Of a DNA stretch of 64,000 bases, positions 23,184 through 34,072 are shown piece by piece (the first letter of the stretch is position 1; the number at the start of each line of letters is the position of its first letter). The notes under the pieces were generated by a model. That model did no database searches. It worked only from the letters and a program-made list of their open reading frames with translations, and was not told where the DNA came from. The stretch spans positions 1,178,001 through 1,242,000 of the forward strand of contig BQMF02000043.1 of NCBI GenBank assembly GCA_027922465.2, read 5' to 3'. The DNA comes from Turritopsis dohrnii. Taxonomy: Eukaryota; Cnidaria; Hydrozoa; Anthoathecata; Oceaniidae. The translations under genes were made by a program, and so were the position numbers.

Positions 23184-24780
23184 CTATACATTCCCATTAA
23201 CAGTTCTAAGGTATTCAAAGGAAGTCGCACCAGGAACATGTAACAACAGCACACGTAAGAAATACCTTTCACCTTGCCGAATGCTAGTGTTGTACATTCT
23301 ACTCCCAATTGTTTCTGTTCCACGCTGCAGTATCACCCTCTTATGTTGTCGTGTTTTTAACACGTAATGGTCGGGAATATCAGGATATAAATATTGACGT
23401 GCCTGTTCATCAACACGATTCAATTCGAACCAAGCAGTTAACTTGGTGTGCTTTTGTCCTCTTTCCAGTGCTGCTTGTTCCTGTCCTTCTCTGAAAAACA
23501 TCTGCTGCTCATTTGGAAGGTGAACAGGAAGTCGTAGAATAGCATAACTTTGGGTGTGCATCGGAAAAGTGCATAAACGCCACACAGCTTCTGGAGCAGA
23601 CATATACCTCGCATCTAAAAAAGTTTTGATTTCATCGTGATCGATACGCTCATTGATTTCAATATGAGCAGTATCGTGTCCTTTGTAAGTGTATTTGTAC
23701 AAACACTTGACGCTTTTTTTTTAGGCCTCAAGGTTAATATGTGCATTGTACTTTTTGCTGAGGAAAGGGTTGTATGGGACGATCCATCTGTTGTCAAGAT
23801 CCATATTCCGAATTCGAACAGTTTCGAAAATTTTTGCTGCACTTACCATCTTGCATACACGGTGAAGACACATTCAAATGGCCACACGGACCATGGACCA
23901 TGCAGGATTTGATGATCTCGTAAAGTTCCAGTTCTTGGTCCCGATTTGGAATTCGTGCTGATATCAATGAATCAATGTCATCAGCATTGCGCAACTTAAA
24001 TTCGTTGCCAAGATGCAACAGCATGTGCACATGTGGTAGCCCCCTTTTCTAAAATTCTATAACATCCACCTGTGCTAAAGATACACCTAGAACAGAATCT
24101 TTTATAATATCGTTTTTAAGAACTTCCAACTTCAATTTGAATACTCGTGTAACCAGATTTGGCCTATCTGATGCAGTTTGACCAGACAAAAAATTTGGAA
24201 CAATTTCAGGCCATTTAGGATTGCAAGTAAAAGTTCAAAATAAATCTGGTTTACCTTTTTTTGAAACTAATGCCATAGCATCTAGATACAATTGGTGCAT
24301 ATTTCTCCGTGAACCTGAAAAGGTAGGTGGCAATACAACGATATTACCCGAACGGAGGTGTCGTTCATGAGCAGCTTCCTCCAAATAGTCCATCAAGCCT
24401 GTGTAGCTATCCGCCCGTAATTGTTCTTGGTTCTGGCGTATGAAGTCGAGTCTTGCTCCCTCCACTTTGACATAGCTGTCAACAACAAACTGTTGAAATA
24501 GTTTTCCAACTAAATGTAAAGCAGAAAATTCACGTCTAATGGCAATACGATAAATATAATACTGCAATTGTTTAATTTTATTCCGCCTTTCAGTTGCATG
24601 CTGTTGTACATGATTCATGTTCAGACTCCATCCAGGATCACCTCTAGGAAAAATTATTGGATACATCATGGAGTCAATGTTTGTCGACGTGTAAGAAATA
24701 TTTCGCAAGGGCAGATCTCTTGGATACACTACAATATTTCTACCAGTGGGAGGTGCACCATCGTTACCTAAGAAAATTGC
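23184..24780 (-). pseudogene. Helitron Rep (HUH endonuclease) region, several frame breaks
   Basis: The frame 24729-24235 ends in GKPDLF, a block that precedes the Rep core in Helitrons. After a frame break, TCNPKWPEI and an RPNLV...RVFKLK stretch can be read from 24235 to about 24060, ending in a stop. Next, LPHVHMLLHLG (24038-24005) carries the HUH metal-binding motif. SPCM...C.KNF follows at 23880-23840. The tyrosine pair YKYTYKG lies at about 23702-23682. The remaining frame to 23184 has LDARYMSAPEAVWRL and HVPGATSFEYLRTV. Key residues survive, but the protein cannot be made in one piece. Confidence 0.8.
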
Positions 24781-24817
24781 TGCAACTTCTTCGTGATGTG
24801 GAGCATTGTATCTCCTC

Positions 24818-25658
24818 CCCCAGTAAGCTCAAAGACGTTGTTTCGACGTTGTTTCGACGTCGTATTCCATCGTCGCCTGACGGTCGTTTAATGGTCGAAA
24901 TGGAAACAGCAAAACAACGTCGGATTTTGACGTTGAAACGACGATTAAAAATAGCCAAAAATGACGTTCTACGGATGTTGTGCAACGGTCAAATGACCGA
25001 AAACAACGTTGGATTGACGTTGTAGCATGGTCAAATTAACGACGAAGGGTAATGACAAAAGTCAGCCGCGAGAATCGAACCCCGACCTCTCGCATGAATT
25101 CTGAGAGTGATAACCACTACACTATGCGCCATAACATGTTATAATGTATTTGACTATTATCAAAATCGCCAACTTAAAACTTTTAAAACATCGCTTTAAA
25201 CTGTTTGCAGTGTACAGTTCACAAACCATCGTTTTACGTTTCTTTTTTAATCTTGGTGATATTAATTCCTTCAGGCATTCTTCTATCTTTTGATCCAAAT
25301 GAATAGATAAAAGAAAACCCATTTTTATGGTAATGATGATGAATTAAATTGTAAATTGTATGGTAACTAAATTGCATACAGAATGCCGGAATATAAAATG
25401 CAACGTTCTTTTGACGTCGAAAGAACGTCAGAATTGACTGTAAGTAAATAAATGATTTTAATAGCATAAACTTATAGTATGCACCACTCTAGTCGCGACA
25501 TAAGCTTTCAACCATTGTAGGACTTTGAAATGATTTTTTTTCAGGTCGCAATTATTTGCGACCAACCCCGACGTTTTTTAGACGTCGGTTAATGGTGGTT
25601 TTTTGTTACGACGTTAAAACAACCATAAAACAACGTTGTATTGACGTTGTGTGTTAAC
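24818..25658. repeat. GACGT-rich insertion inside the Helitron, with a tRNA-like head
   Basis: The Helitron reading breaks between an RRYNAPHHEEVAAI block (ending near 24815) and a REGEDRTQL block (from about 25660). The 0.84 kb between is rich in AACGTTG/GACGTC words. Both sides carry ACAACGTTG-ATTGACGTTGT (near 25000 and 25625). The left tip CCCAGTAAGCTCAAAGACGT resembles the reverse complement of the tip of the repeat at 33774-34072. A tRNA-like block lies at 25062-25132. Confidence 0.6.
25062..25132 (-). other. tRNA-derived SINE head (Pol III promoter-like)
   Basis: On the minus strand it reads TGGCGCATAGTGTAGTGGTT, an A-box-like block, and about 40 nt later GGTTCGATTC, a consensus B box. 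An anticodon-like arm (CTCTC...GAGAG) sits between. A T-arm can be folded with wobble pairs, but the acceptor ends do not pair well, so a tRNA-derived SINE head is more likely than a working tRNA gene. Confidence 0.55.
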
Positions 25659-25659
25659 T

Positions 25660-26640
25660 GCGTCCTGTCTTCACCTTCACGCATATACATACCCACTACA
25701 GAGGTTGGTCTATTTTCTAAAAATGCCCTTTCTTCTTCTTCTCGTTCGACCTGAGCCAAGTTACGATATGCTGTGGCATAAGGTGAAACTCTAATGACCG
25801 CTTGTATTTGCTCCATCAAATCTCTGTTGCAATCCGCATTGGAAGGGTTTTGCATACGCATGTCAAGCGAATTAGCAGCTTCGATAATATACAGCTGGCT
25901 GAACATAGGCACTTGGTTTTCATTAGCATGCAGTGCTCCATACCTATGTAGCAGTTGTCCACATATCCTAAAGCATGGAGGCCCATTTCCTGGGGGCGGA
26001 CGCAGATTAGCTGACAGAGAAGCAAAACTAAATGCATTATTATAAACTCTAATACATTTACGGAAATGTTTACCCAGTGCAGAATCATCAATAAAAGATT
26101 CTGTAACTCAGGCGGATAATCTAGTAAATTTGGAAATTGTACCTTTCCATTTGTGCAACATTTAAAATTAGTTTCGCGGTCGAAGTTGACAGCTCCACAA
26201 TGTTCACATAAAACGTTAAATTCACCTAAAGAATGAATGTCAGGTAAATCATTGTTTTCAACATCAATCCGTGCAGCATTTAAAAACCGAGCCCTGTGCA
26301 CTCGTCTGTTTCGGACATATGCTCTTTGGTGTTGTTGAGCATTTGCTACACGTCGAGCAGCAGCTTGTTCAGGTTGTTCATTGTTTCTTATGTTTTGGTG
26401 TTGTTGAGCATCAGATGCACGTCGAGCAGCAGCTTGTTCAGGTTGCTCATTAGCCCGTCGCTCTCTTTGATTTTGTGCATCCCTCTCCCTTCTGAACTCA
26501 GAATGAATTGCACTTAAATTTGCAGGGTGTCTCCTTTGTCGTTCAGCATTCCTAATTCGACGTTGTTGAGGGTCATCAGGAAGGGGTTTTGTTGCCTCTC
26601 ATAATGTTGCCGTGCATCAACAATGTCTCTATCAAATTGT
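25660..26640 (-). pseudogene. Helitron N-terminal region, broken
   Basis: The minus-strand frames contain a basic, Gln-rich repeat segment (26640-26330), then CEHCGAVNFD...KCCTNGKV, a Cys cluster typical of the Helitron N-terminal region. After a frame break come blocks around FSQLYIIEAANS (about 25900) and SPYATAYRNLAQVE (about 25780). At least two frame changes (near 26040 and 25920) occur. These blocks are characteristic of Helitron proteins upstream of Rep. Confidence 0.7.
26330..26462 (-). repeat. 69-bp coding tandem repeat in the Helitron N-terminus
   Basis: Two units of 69 bp encode about NEQPEQAAARRxxxAQQHQ each. Repeats of an E-x-P-E-Q-R/A-type block occur in this part of many Helitron proteins. 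Confidence 0.6.
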
Positions 26641-26649
26641 GATCTGGGC

Positions 26650-27159
26650 AAAACAGACCTTTGAGAGATTGCATAGTCATGATCAGAATTCAAAACTCAA
26701 AAGAACAATATACAGGGAATCTATATCCAATTTTTATCACCACAAAAATAAAAACACGGGCCTTGTGTTTTTTTGTCAGTTTACCTAACTAAATAGACAA
26801 CACAAACAAAAAAGCAAACACAATTTTCCTTTGTTGTCTTTAGGCAAACAAAATGATCGTTTTTCTCAACTTTCTTCGCTTTCTTTTCGCGCGAATATGA
26901 ACCAAAAGGGTTGTAAGCGAACGTGATCAGTTGCTGATTGTTGCCATGACATTGAACAGGGGTTAACAAATGCTTAAAATTATTAATTGAGAAATTTGCT
27001 TATATAACTCATATAACTCTTTAACATATATTTCAATTACAAATGTTACAATTTCATGCAGTCATCGCCATTTCTTTGGTAGGAACTTTACATTTATACC
27101 CCCTAACTTTTTTAAGTTCTCCGCAATCCTCCGTTGCAGATCCCCGATTTCTTTCGTAG
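26650..27159. other. Spacer, no gene seen
   Basis: AT-rich DNA flanking the Helitron. No motif or terminus was recognised. Confidence 0.3.
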
Positions 27160-27214
27160 TTCAATCTACCATTTTGCGTGACAGACAGACGGAGAATCGG
27201 TTATTAATATATAA
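27160..27214 (-). mobile_element. 5-prime tip of a family Z Helitron
   Basis: On the minus strand it starts TTATATATTAATAACCGATT and continues TCTCCGTCTGTCTGTCACG, a variant of the family Z 5-prime end. It abuts the CTAG of the next copy. Confidence 0.5.
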
Positions 27215-27700
27215 CTAGCCGCCAAGGCGGCGTCGCTCGCCGCCCAAGTTCAGCCTGCGTTGTGTCACCTCCCGAAGGGTTCAGAAAAATGGAATTAAAG
27301 AATTGTCAATGGAAAGTGTTATCATCTTGTAGAGCTTGAAATTCTGAGCAAGAAAATGTATAGGATCAAATGTCTATGACGCACCGTTTCGGAGATATCG
27401 TCGATCAAATGTTTTGATGACGTCATAGAGCCCCATCCCCAAAACTTTTGCCCAAATATTTTCGTCACCCCGTGGCCAATTTCGGGGATCCCAAAAAACG
27501 TCAGTTATTCCTATTGGTTACGGAGATAATTTTCCCTAAACGTTGCATTCGATTAAGGTCTCAATACAATGGTTTCACACTGACGTCGCACAAAATAATA
27601 TATAACAATCACTCTCACAACTCAATCTACTATTTTGCGTGACTTACAGACAAACAAATAAACAGACAGACAGACGGAGAATCGGCTATTAATATATAGA
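27215..27700 (-). mobile_element. Non-autonomous Helitron, family Z, complete (486 bp)
   Basis: On the minus strand it starts TCTATATATTAATAGCCGAT at 27700. It ends with GCCGCCTTGGCGGC plus CTAG at 27215. The 3-prime end is of family X type, while the interior (GATGACGTCATAG near 27415 and the CGTCAGTTATTCCTATTGG block) is of family Y type. A chimeric structure is evident. Confidence 0.7.
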
Positions 27701-27770
27701 CTAACCGCCAAGGCGGCGTCGCTCGCCGCCCATGTGCACCTGCTCTGTGTCATCCCGGAGACCCCAATAA
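27701..27770 (-). mobile_element. 3-prime tip of another family Z/X Helitron
   Basis: CTAACCGCCAAGGCGGCGTC follows directly after the previous 5-prime end. Similarity fades after about 27770. Confidence 0.45.
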
Positions 27771-28019
27771 ACCTCATGTTTCCTTAAAAACGTACAACTT
27801 GTGTTCAGCCAGAGGCAGATTCGAAATCAAATATCAAATATCAGTTTAAACAATTGGTTCTAAAAAACCCAAATTTCATGATGTGATATTTATTCACGAT
27901 TGTTAACGTAAGTGGAGATCGTGTTTAAAATCGTCGTGGTGCCGCGGAGTTTTGTTGTTTTAGGCCGACGCTCATATGCATTGCCATCACAGCCTAAGTG
28001 ACAACATCATTTATTTTCC

Positions 28020-29710
28020 AGACCTAATTTTTAAACAAAGAAACTTAAAATTCTATAGATATACTTCTAATTTTCGGATGTTGTTTTATGTCAAATATGT
28101 TTTCTTAATGACAATAGTCGTTAATATACTCAATGTTTCTTATGGTAAAGAGAAAATAGCAAAGTAACTATCGTCTTCGAAATATTGTTGATGCAAAACT
28201 TCCTTCGCCACGTGCGTGCGTGGGTGCTATCATTATGTACGGGTAACGTCACCTTGCAGTCCGTTGGTCTGAGTGAGTACTGTAGTGCTGGATAGTACGT
28301 TATTTTTCTTATTTTGTGTAATTTAAAACGTTGGTCTATGGTAGATTTCTGGTTGCTGTTGTTTTCATCCATATTTTACAGTTCTTCCTTCCTCCAAGAA
28401 CAAAAAAATATAGAAGAAGAAAGGAAACATAACTGTGCAGCTTCGACCGCACCACAATAATAGCTTGTGCAGTTTTGCACCAAAATTATATATATACCTT
28501 CTTAGTTAACATATTTTCCTGTCTGTGCTGTGTTGCGAGACTTGGTTATTGGAATTCATTTGACATAGATTTAGTTGTAAATGAAGGTGACCTCCTTTAC
28601 AAGTCATTGAATAAAGATACATATATATTTACTTTAAAGGAAGAAAGTGTTTGCAGAAGAAAGCTTTGTGGATCGGCTGAACCACAAAATTTTTGCATTT
28701 TGCGGGAAAAATCTTTTGCGGTTCGTGGAAATGAATCCTTTTTGCGGAAATGAACTTTTGCGGTTCCTCAGTTTACATTTTTTTTTGCGTGAAAAAAATT
28801 TTGCGCTTGTTAAACGAGAGTACCTTAGAGGGGAAAATTTCATCAGGGATGTTGTTTCTTTATAGACATGAAAGCATCGAGAGGCAATGATTGCATTAAA
28901 AGAGTAGATTAACACCATTTTCTTTTGATAGTTACTACAGTTAGCAAACAAACTCACTGACATTCGAATTTGGGTTCTATTGTAATTTTTATATCTCTCA
29001 GATTCGCTCTCCTCCATTACTATTCATTTTTGTCAGTGTCATTCATACTAGACAAAGAAAAATTCATAGGTTGGAGAATTTAAGACAGAAAAACTTCACT
29101 AGGCAAATGAACTTCTACAAACAGGCTTTAGGTAGGAGGAATTTGTCTTGTAATAGTTAACGAAAATTGGGATTATTTTGAAAATTTTGCAGGAAAAAAC
29201 TTTTGCGGTTTACCAATATTACAAAATTTTGTGGGAATAAACTTTTGCAATTCGAACCAAAACGCCAAAAACTGCAAAAACTGCAAAACTTTCTTCCACA
29301 AACACTTTCTTCCTTTAGAATTTATTTTCCAGACCTTAAGTGCCAATCCTACAGATTAAAATTTGTATTAACATTTCCTTATATTTTCCCATGTTATTTT
29401 CTGTTAGATATGTCTTTTTAATGACAAAAGTTATTGATATACTCAATATTTCTTATCACAAGGAGAAATATTGTTTGTGCATTACTTTCATTCACCTTTC
29501 ATTCACTTTGTTTTGTATCACGTTGTATACTTTTGGTCTGAGTGATTACTATATTGTGTGCTGAATAGTAGTTAATTTCTCTTTCTGTTCAAATTAGAGC
29601 AGTGATCCCTTTCTAGCTGTTGCTGTTTTATGTATATTTTTCAGTTCTTCCTTTCTCGAAGAAATAAAACATAGAAGAAAAGAAACACGTGCAGCTTTGT
29701 TATTGTGCGG
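28020..29710. repeat. Diverged direct duplication (28020-28460 and 29330-29710)
   Basis: The two segments share collinear blocks: a GACCT... start, TATGTxTTxTTAATGACA, ATACTCAAT.TTTCTTAT, and CAGTTCTTCCTTxCTCxAAGAA. The intervening part holds TTTTGCGG-rich repeats at 28675-28815 and 29180-29290. No coding gene is supported; the ORFs here are low-complexity frames. Confidence 0.5.
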
Positions 29711-29744
29711 CTTTGTTGCAACAAAGTATTGTACACATACTTAA

Positions 29745-29880
29745 ATACAGGGTTCACAGTGTCTGGAAAATCAGGAAAAAAACTGTTTGACAGGAATATA
29801 CTGGAAAGTCAGGGAATGTCAGGGAAAAAAGTTTCTTTACCCTTTAGGTCAGGGAAAGTCAGGGAACAATTTCATAAGAC
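29745..29880 (+). repeat. GTCAGGGAA-type short tandem repeat
   Basis: Repeated words GTCAGGGAAxGTCAGGGAA with TGGAAAATCAGG variants, a dispersed repeat type seen in many animal genomes. One further GTCAGGGAAAATGACACC lies near 30073. Confidence 0.5.
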
Positions 29881-29889
29881 TGTTTATAA

Positions 29890-31230
29890 CAGTGTCTATT
29901 ACTGGCTTTGTTCAATGATAATTTTGCTTACCCAATCATGTATCAATATTTTTTTTCTTTGTTTCAGAGTTAACTAACATGTTTTATGAAATGTTTTATC
30001 CTTTCTCTAGCCTGTAAATTGATACTTCTGAATGTGTAATCTTGACTCTGTGGCAGTTTTAGTAGGCAATAAAGTCAGGGAAAATGACACCTTCAAAGTT
30101 CTTTTAACCAATCCATGCAAAAACTGGTAACCGATACGTACTTGTGATCAGTTATGCTAGCTTATCAGTAGGTCATTGTTATTTATTTGATTTATTGTGA
30201 ATGAAAGGTGATCGCTTGAACAAGGACACATATTTTATAGTCCCAGATTTGCCAGATAATGTTTCCATGCTAGATTAGAATAAAATTGATTTATCTTGAA
30301 AATGATTATAGCTTCCTAGATAAGTTAGTACCTCTGGCTTTGCTAATGTTTTCATAAGTTAATGCTAGCTATAAACATGGTAACATATTCTTTTACATCA
30401 AAAGTGTTTATGTTCCTATGTTTCCCAAACAAAATTCTATAAAATAGTATATATTTGATTTGTACAGAAGAATAGTCTAGAGTATAATAGAATAGTTATA
30501 TGTAAGTTATAATGTGAAATTAAGGAAACTTCTATCTTTTATAGAACTGTACTTTTGAAAGTACACATCCAGAAGTTATAAATGTTGATCTTAACTATTT
30601 AAAAATGTGTATATAACTGACTTGTTCTGATTATTTGATAAATGTTGATTACATAACTCATGTTGTACTCTGTATAAAATTCTAATAATGTTTAGGAAAC
30701 AATAGCATTCTGTTTTTTCCTAGTAAAAAATTTAGATAACAAACCAGATCTGCTCCTTATATATATTTAAAATGAATTTATATGTAGACAGGTATTATGA
30801 GGCTATGATAAGTGTTTGAGTACTTCAATTAAGTTTTGTTCCTATGAATTTTGTCTGTTAATCTGTCTTTTATTGCATCTTTATAACTATTGATTGACAG
30901 AAGAATGGAATGTAGTATTAATAATACTAATTCAGAAGTAACAAGCATCAACAAAATACTATCTTATTACATCATAATTATGCATTGCATGTTGATGATT
31001 TTTAAATATAAATATCTCCCTAAGGAAACAGAATTTCCAAAAACTGCAAAAGGACTTCATAAGCAACTTTGTTCTACCATCACAAAAGTTTGGACGCAAG
31101 AGTCCCTTTAATCACACTCATTTTAGTTATCATTCAGAAATTGCTAATTTGACCTTTCTGCAGAAAAAAGTTTTTTTCGATTTTGCTTCACAGTCAAACA
31201 TTTTTCCATTTTGACCTTCAGGCCTTCAGA
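29890..31230. other. AT-rich spacer, no gene seen
   Basis: No domain-bearing ORF, RNA gene or repeat boundary was identified. The open frame at 30890-31111 has no recognisable feature. Confidence 0.3.
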
Positions 31231-31290
31231 TATTGGTAAAAAACAAGAAGGCACTATCTCCTGATAGTGCCTTCTTGTTTTTTACCAATA
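31231..31290. repeat. Perfect 28-bp inverted repeat with 4-nt loop
   Basis: The left arm 31231-31258 (TATTGGTAAAAAACAAGAAG...) is exactly complementary to 31263-31290, with loop TCCT. As RNA it would form a 28-bp perfect hairpin. No terminal duplication suggests a transposon. A small-RNA precursor or replication/recombination structure is possible. Confidence 0.8.
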
Positions 31291-32094
31291 CCATGTGCAT
31301 TAAAAGGATATTCGATTGATTAACAATAGTTTCGTACAATAAGGAAGATTACGAATTCCCTGACTGATGGCTATAATATAAATTACGCATACATTGAATT
31401 AAGATTTACAATCGTGTTTGTGCCATGAGGCTCTTGTTTACTTTTTAAAACCAATCGTTTTTCACTTTAATAATTACACTCAAAACATGGAGAGAGAAAA
31501 CTTCAACTTATTATTAACTTTTGTTTTAAAAAAGTTACGCGCTCTAACATGAGTGCTATCAAACAGTGCGAAAATGGTTTCTCTTCTTAAAAAGTTCACA
31601 CCGGCGGAAAGAAAAAAGGCACGTGCTAAATGAATAAACTGAATGAAAGAAACGTTCGATCATAAGCGTTGAACAATTAAAAGAAATATTAAAAGAAAAG
31701 CAAAAAAATATTTTGTTTCATGATACTCTTTTTTTACCTATCGGTTTTTAAACATTTTGATTGCTCGAAAAAAAGTTCACCCGTCTCAGACAGTCAGGCA
31801 AGGATACGTTAGGATACACTGGCAAACCGAACATGCTATCACGTTCTGCCACTGCTGCTTTTTGTCCAAAATGTTTAATCAGTTAGTTTCTTTGTATTTA
31901 GTTGATGTATTGTTTTCAAAGCCAAGTCAACGTGGAATATAAAACTAACACAATAATAATAAAAACAAAACGTTAGTGACTTTTGGACACCCGGTGGTAG
32001 AGTAAAGTATTTAAAATACCCGTGGTTTCACCTCCTTCTACTACTACTACTCCAAGTTATGAACGTTTTCGTGCAGCGTTTGCATGATATCGTT

Positions 32095-32600
32095 GCCGAA
32101 TTCGCAAATTTGGTCAAATTAGGACTTTTAGTTGACCAATTTTCATGAAAATTTGCACAGATCACAATTGAAAGGTGCTGATTTCGAATTAGACATTGAT
32201 TTTGCCAGGTTTGACAAAAATTGAGCCATTTAGGTCAAATTTGGACCAAATTTCGCAAGTTCTTCAATTTTCACAAAAATTTGCACGGATCACATTTGAA
32301 AGGTGCTGATTTAGAATTTGACAATGATATTGCCAGGTTTGACTAAAATTGGTCAATTTAGGCCAAATTTGGACCAAATTTCGCAAGTTCTTCAATTTTC
32401 AAAAAATTTTGCACAGATCACATTTGAAAGGTGCTGATTTCGAATTTGTCAGTCATTTTGTCAGATTTGACCAGAAATGGGTAATTTCGGCCAAATTTGG
32501 ATCAAACTTAGAAAATTCTGCAATATTCATAAAAATTTGTACAACGTACAATTAGAAGTTGTTGATTTTGAATCTGCCAGTCATTTTATTAGATTTGAAC
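32095..32600. repeat. 128-bp tandem repeat, about four units
   Basis: The anchor word TTGCACRGATCACA begins at 32153, 32281 and 32409 and in a diverged form at 32537, a constant 128-bp period. Each unit also has GGTCAAATTTGGACCAAATTT and GGTGCTGATTTCGAATT. The fourth unit is most diverged. Confidence 0.8.
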
Positions 32601-32689
32601 ATAATTTGGCAATTCGGCTACGCTGTATTTTTGAGACTAAATATGCATCGTTGTGTTACGTCCTGAAGTCTTCAAGCCAAGCGGCTTCT

Positions 32690-32876
32690 TGTTCCTATTT
32701 GTTCATCCATCAGCCAAAAAAAGTCACGTTCGATTGGGGTTCCAATGTATTTGCTTCGAACTCACGTCGCACACAAAAAAAGAAATAATTTCGCTCACAA
32801 CTCAATCTACCATTTTGCGCGACTTACAAACAAACAAACAAACAGACAGACGGAGAATCGGCTATTAATATATAGA
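32690..32876 (-). mobile_element. Family Z Helitron, 5-prime part
   Basis: On the minus strand it starts TCTATATATTAATAGCCGAT at 32876, followed by the GTCTGTCTGTTTG run and the CGATTGGGGTTCC interior. It is joined to CTAG of the next copy at 32877. Confidence 0.6.
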
Positions 32877-33295
32877 CTAGCCGCCCATGTTCAGCCCGCG
32901 TTGAGTTCACAAAAAATAATATTAACGAATTGGCAATGATAAGTGTGCCCATGCTGTAGAGATCGAAAAACTGATCGGAAAAATGTATGGGATCGTTTTG
33001 CTACGACCAACCGTTTCGGAGATATCATGATCAAAAGTTTTGATGACGTCATAGAGCCCCGTCCCAAAAAATTTTGCCCAAACTTTTTCGTCAGCCCATG
33101 GCCAATATCGCGGACCCCAAAAAACGCCATACAGTTATCCCTATCGAGATAATTTTCCCTAAACGTCCTTTTTGAATAGGGTCTCAAAACAATGGTTTCA
33201 CACTGACGTCGCACAAGATAAAATAAAATATTCACTCTCACAACTCAATCTACCATTTCAATCTACAGACAGAGAATCGGCTATTAATATATAGA
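32877..33295 (-). mobile_element. Non-autonomous Helitron, family Z (419 bp)
   Basis: On the minus strand it starts TCTATATATTAATAGCCG at 33295 and ends GGGCGGCTAG at 32877, with half of the GC hairpin lost. The interior has GATGACGTCATAG near 33040 and the family block CAACCGTTTCGGAGATATC. Confidence 0.65.
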
Positions 33296-33773
33296 CATGG
33301 CGTTTTGTCAAATTTAAACTGGCGAAGTGTAAATGGAAAAACACCTTGAAAAGATACGATCCTGTTCGATGAAATTAACGGTGAGTTTCTGTCTTCTGAA
33401 TCCATTCGGCGGGTATATTTATACATATTTATACATTCTTGTTGAACTTAGTTTCAGCATTCCAGCATCAGAAAAGCACTGTAGATGACATAAAAAAACT
33501 TCCGTTGATGCTCAAAGATCTCCTGATCGATAATGAGGTTGGCGAAATTTCAAAAAGGCTAGCCGAAGGGAGTTTTAAATGTGGAAATACATGTAATTCA
33601 AAATTTCATAACTTGATGACAAATTAGCTAGTATATGTTGAACTGTAAATTGTTGCGTTGTAAACTTTTAAAAAGAATTAAGAAGGAGACATCTATTGAA
33701 TTTGTATGTTTTGTTGTTTTAATCATCCCAACATAGATGGCCTATGATCCCAGAAAAAGGAGGTTGTTAATCG

Positions 33774-34072
33774 GACGTCTCTACGATGTCGTTACGGCCA
33801 GAGATTGAAGTCGTTGCGATATCCTGTCGTCGAGACGTCTCAGTGAAGTGATTAGGACGTCTTCTGAGGATTCCACTTCGCGACCATTTTGCAACGTCTC
33901 AGGGATGTCTTGGAAAGACGTCTCTACGACGATTTTACGAAGATGAACGAGTAAATTTCATACTCCTGCGACGTCGTTACGATGTCATTGGGATGCCATC
34001 GAGACGTCTCAGTGAAGATTTGATTGGGATTGCTTCGCGACCATCTTTACGACGTCTTTGTGCCCGCTGGGT
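33774..34072 (+). repeat. GACGTC-rich dispersed repeat ending in GTGCCCGCTGGGTA
   Basis: The 300-bp segment is dense in GACGTCTC/GACGTCGTTACG words. Two blocks, near 33805 and 33962, are internal near-repeats (TCGTTACG...GTCGAGACGTCTCAGTGAAG). Its right tip, GACGTCTTTGTGCCCGCTGGG, is the reverse complement of the tip of the insertion at 24818, so both belong to one family. Confidence 0.6.

Larger units (their letters stand above)
21514..26640 (-). mobile_element. Decayed autonomous Helitron (Rep/helicase)
   Basis: On the minus strand, in order, are an N-terminal Helitron-specific region (26640-25660), a Rep region with HUH and two-tyrosine motifs (24780-23184) and a Pif1-like helicase (22934-21514). 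The order and spacing fit a Helitron RepHel protein. At least three frame breaks or stops plus an 0.84-kb insertion show it is inactive. No clear CTRR/hairpin end was found next to the helicase, so I cannot tie it to the small families X or Y. Confidence 0.85.

Noticed and set aside
25062..25132. Functional tRNA gene
   Set aside because: The acceptor stem does not pair well and the block heads a repeat, so a tRNA-derived SINE head fits better.
28640..29290. CRISPR-like regular repeats (TTTTGCGG words)
   Set aside because: Spacing is irregular, words are degenerate and the context is eukaryotic.
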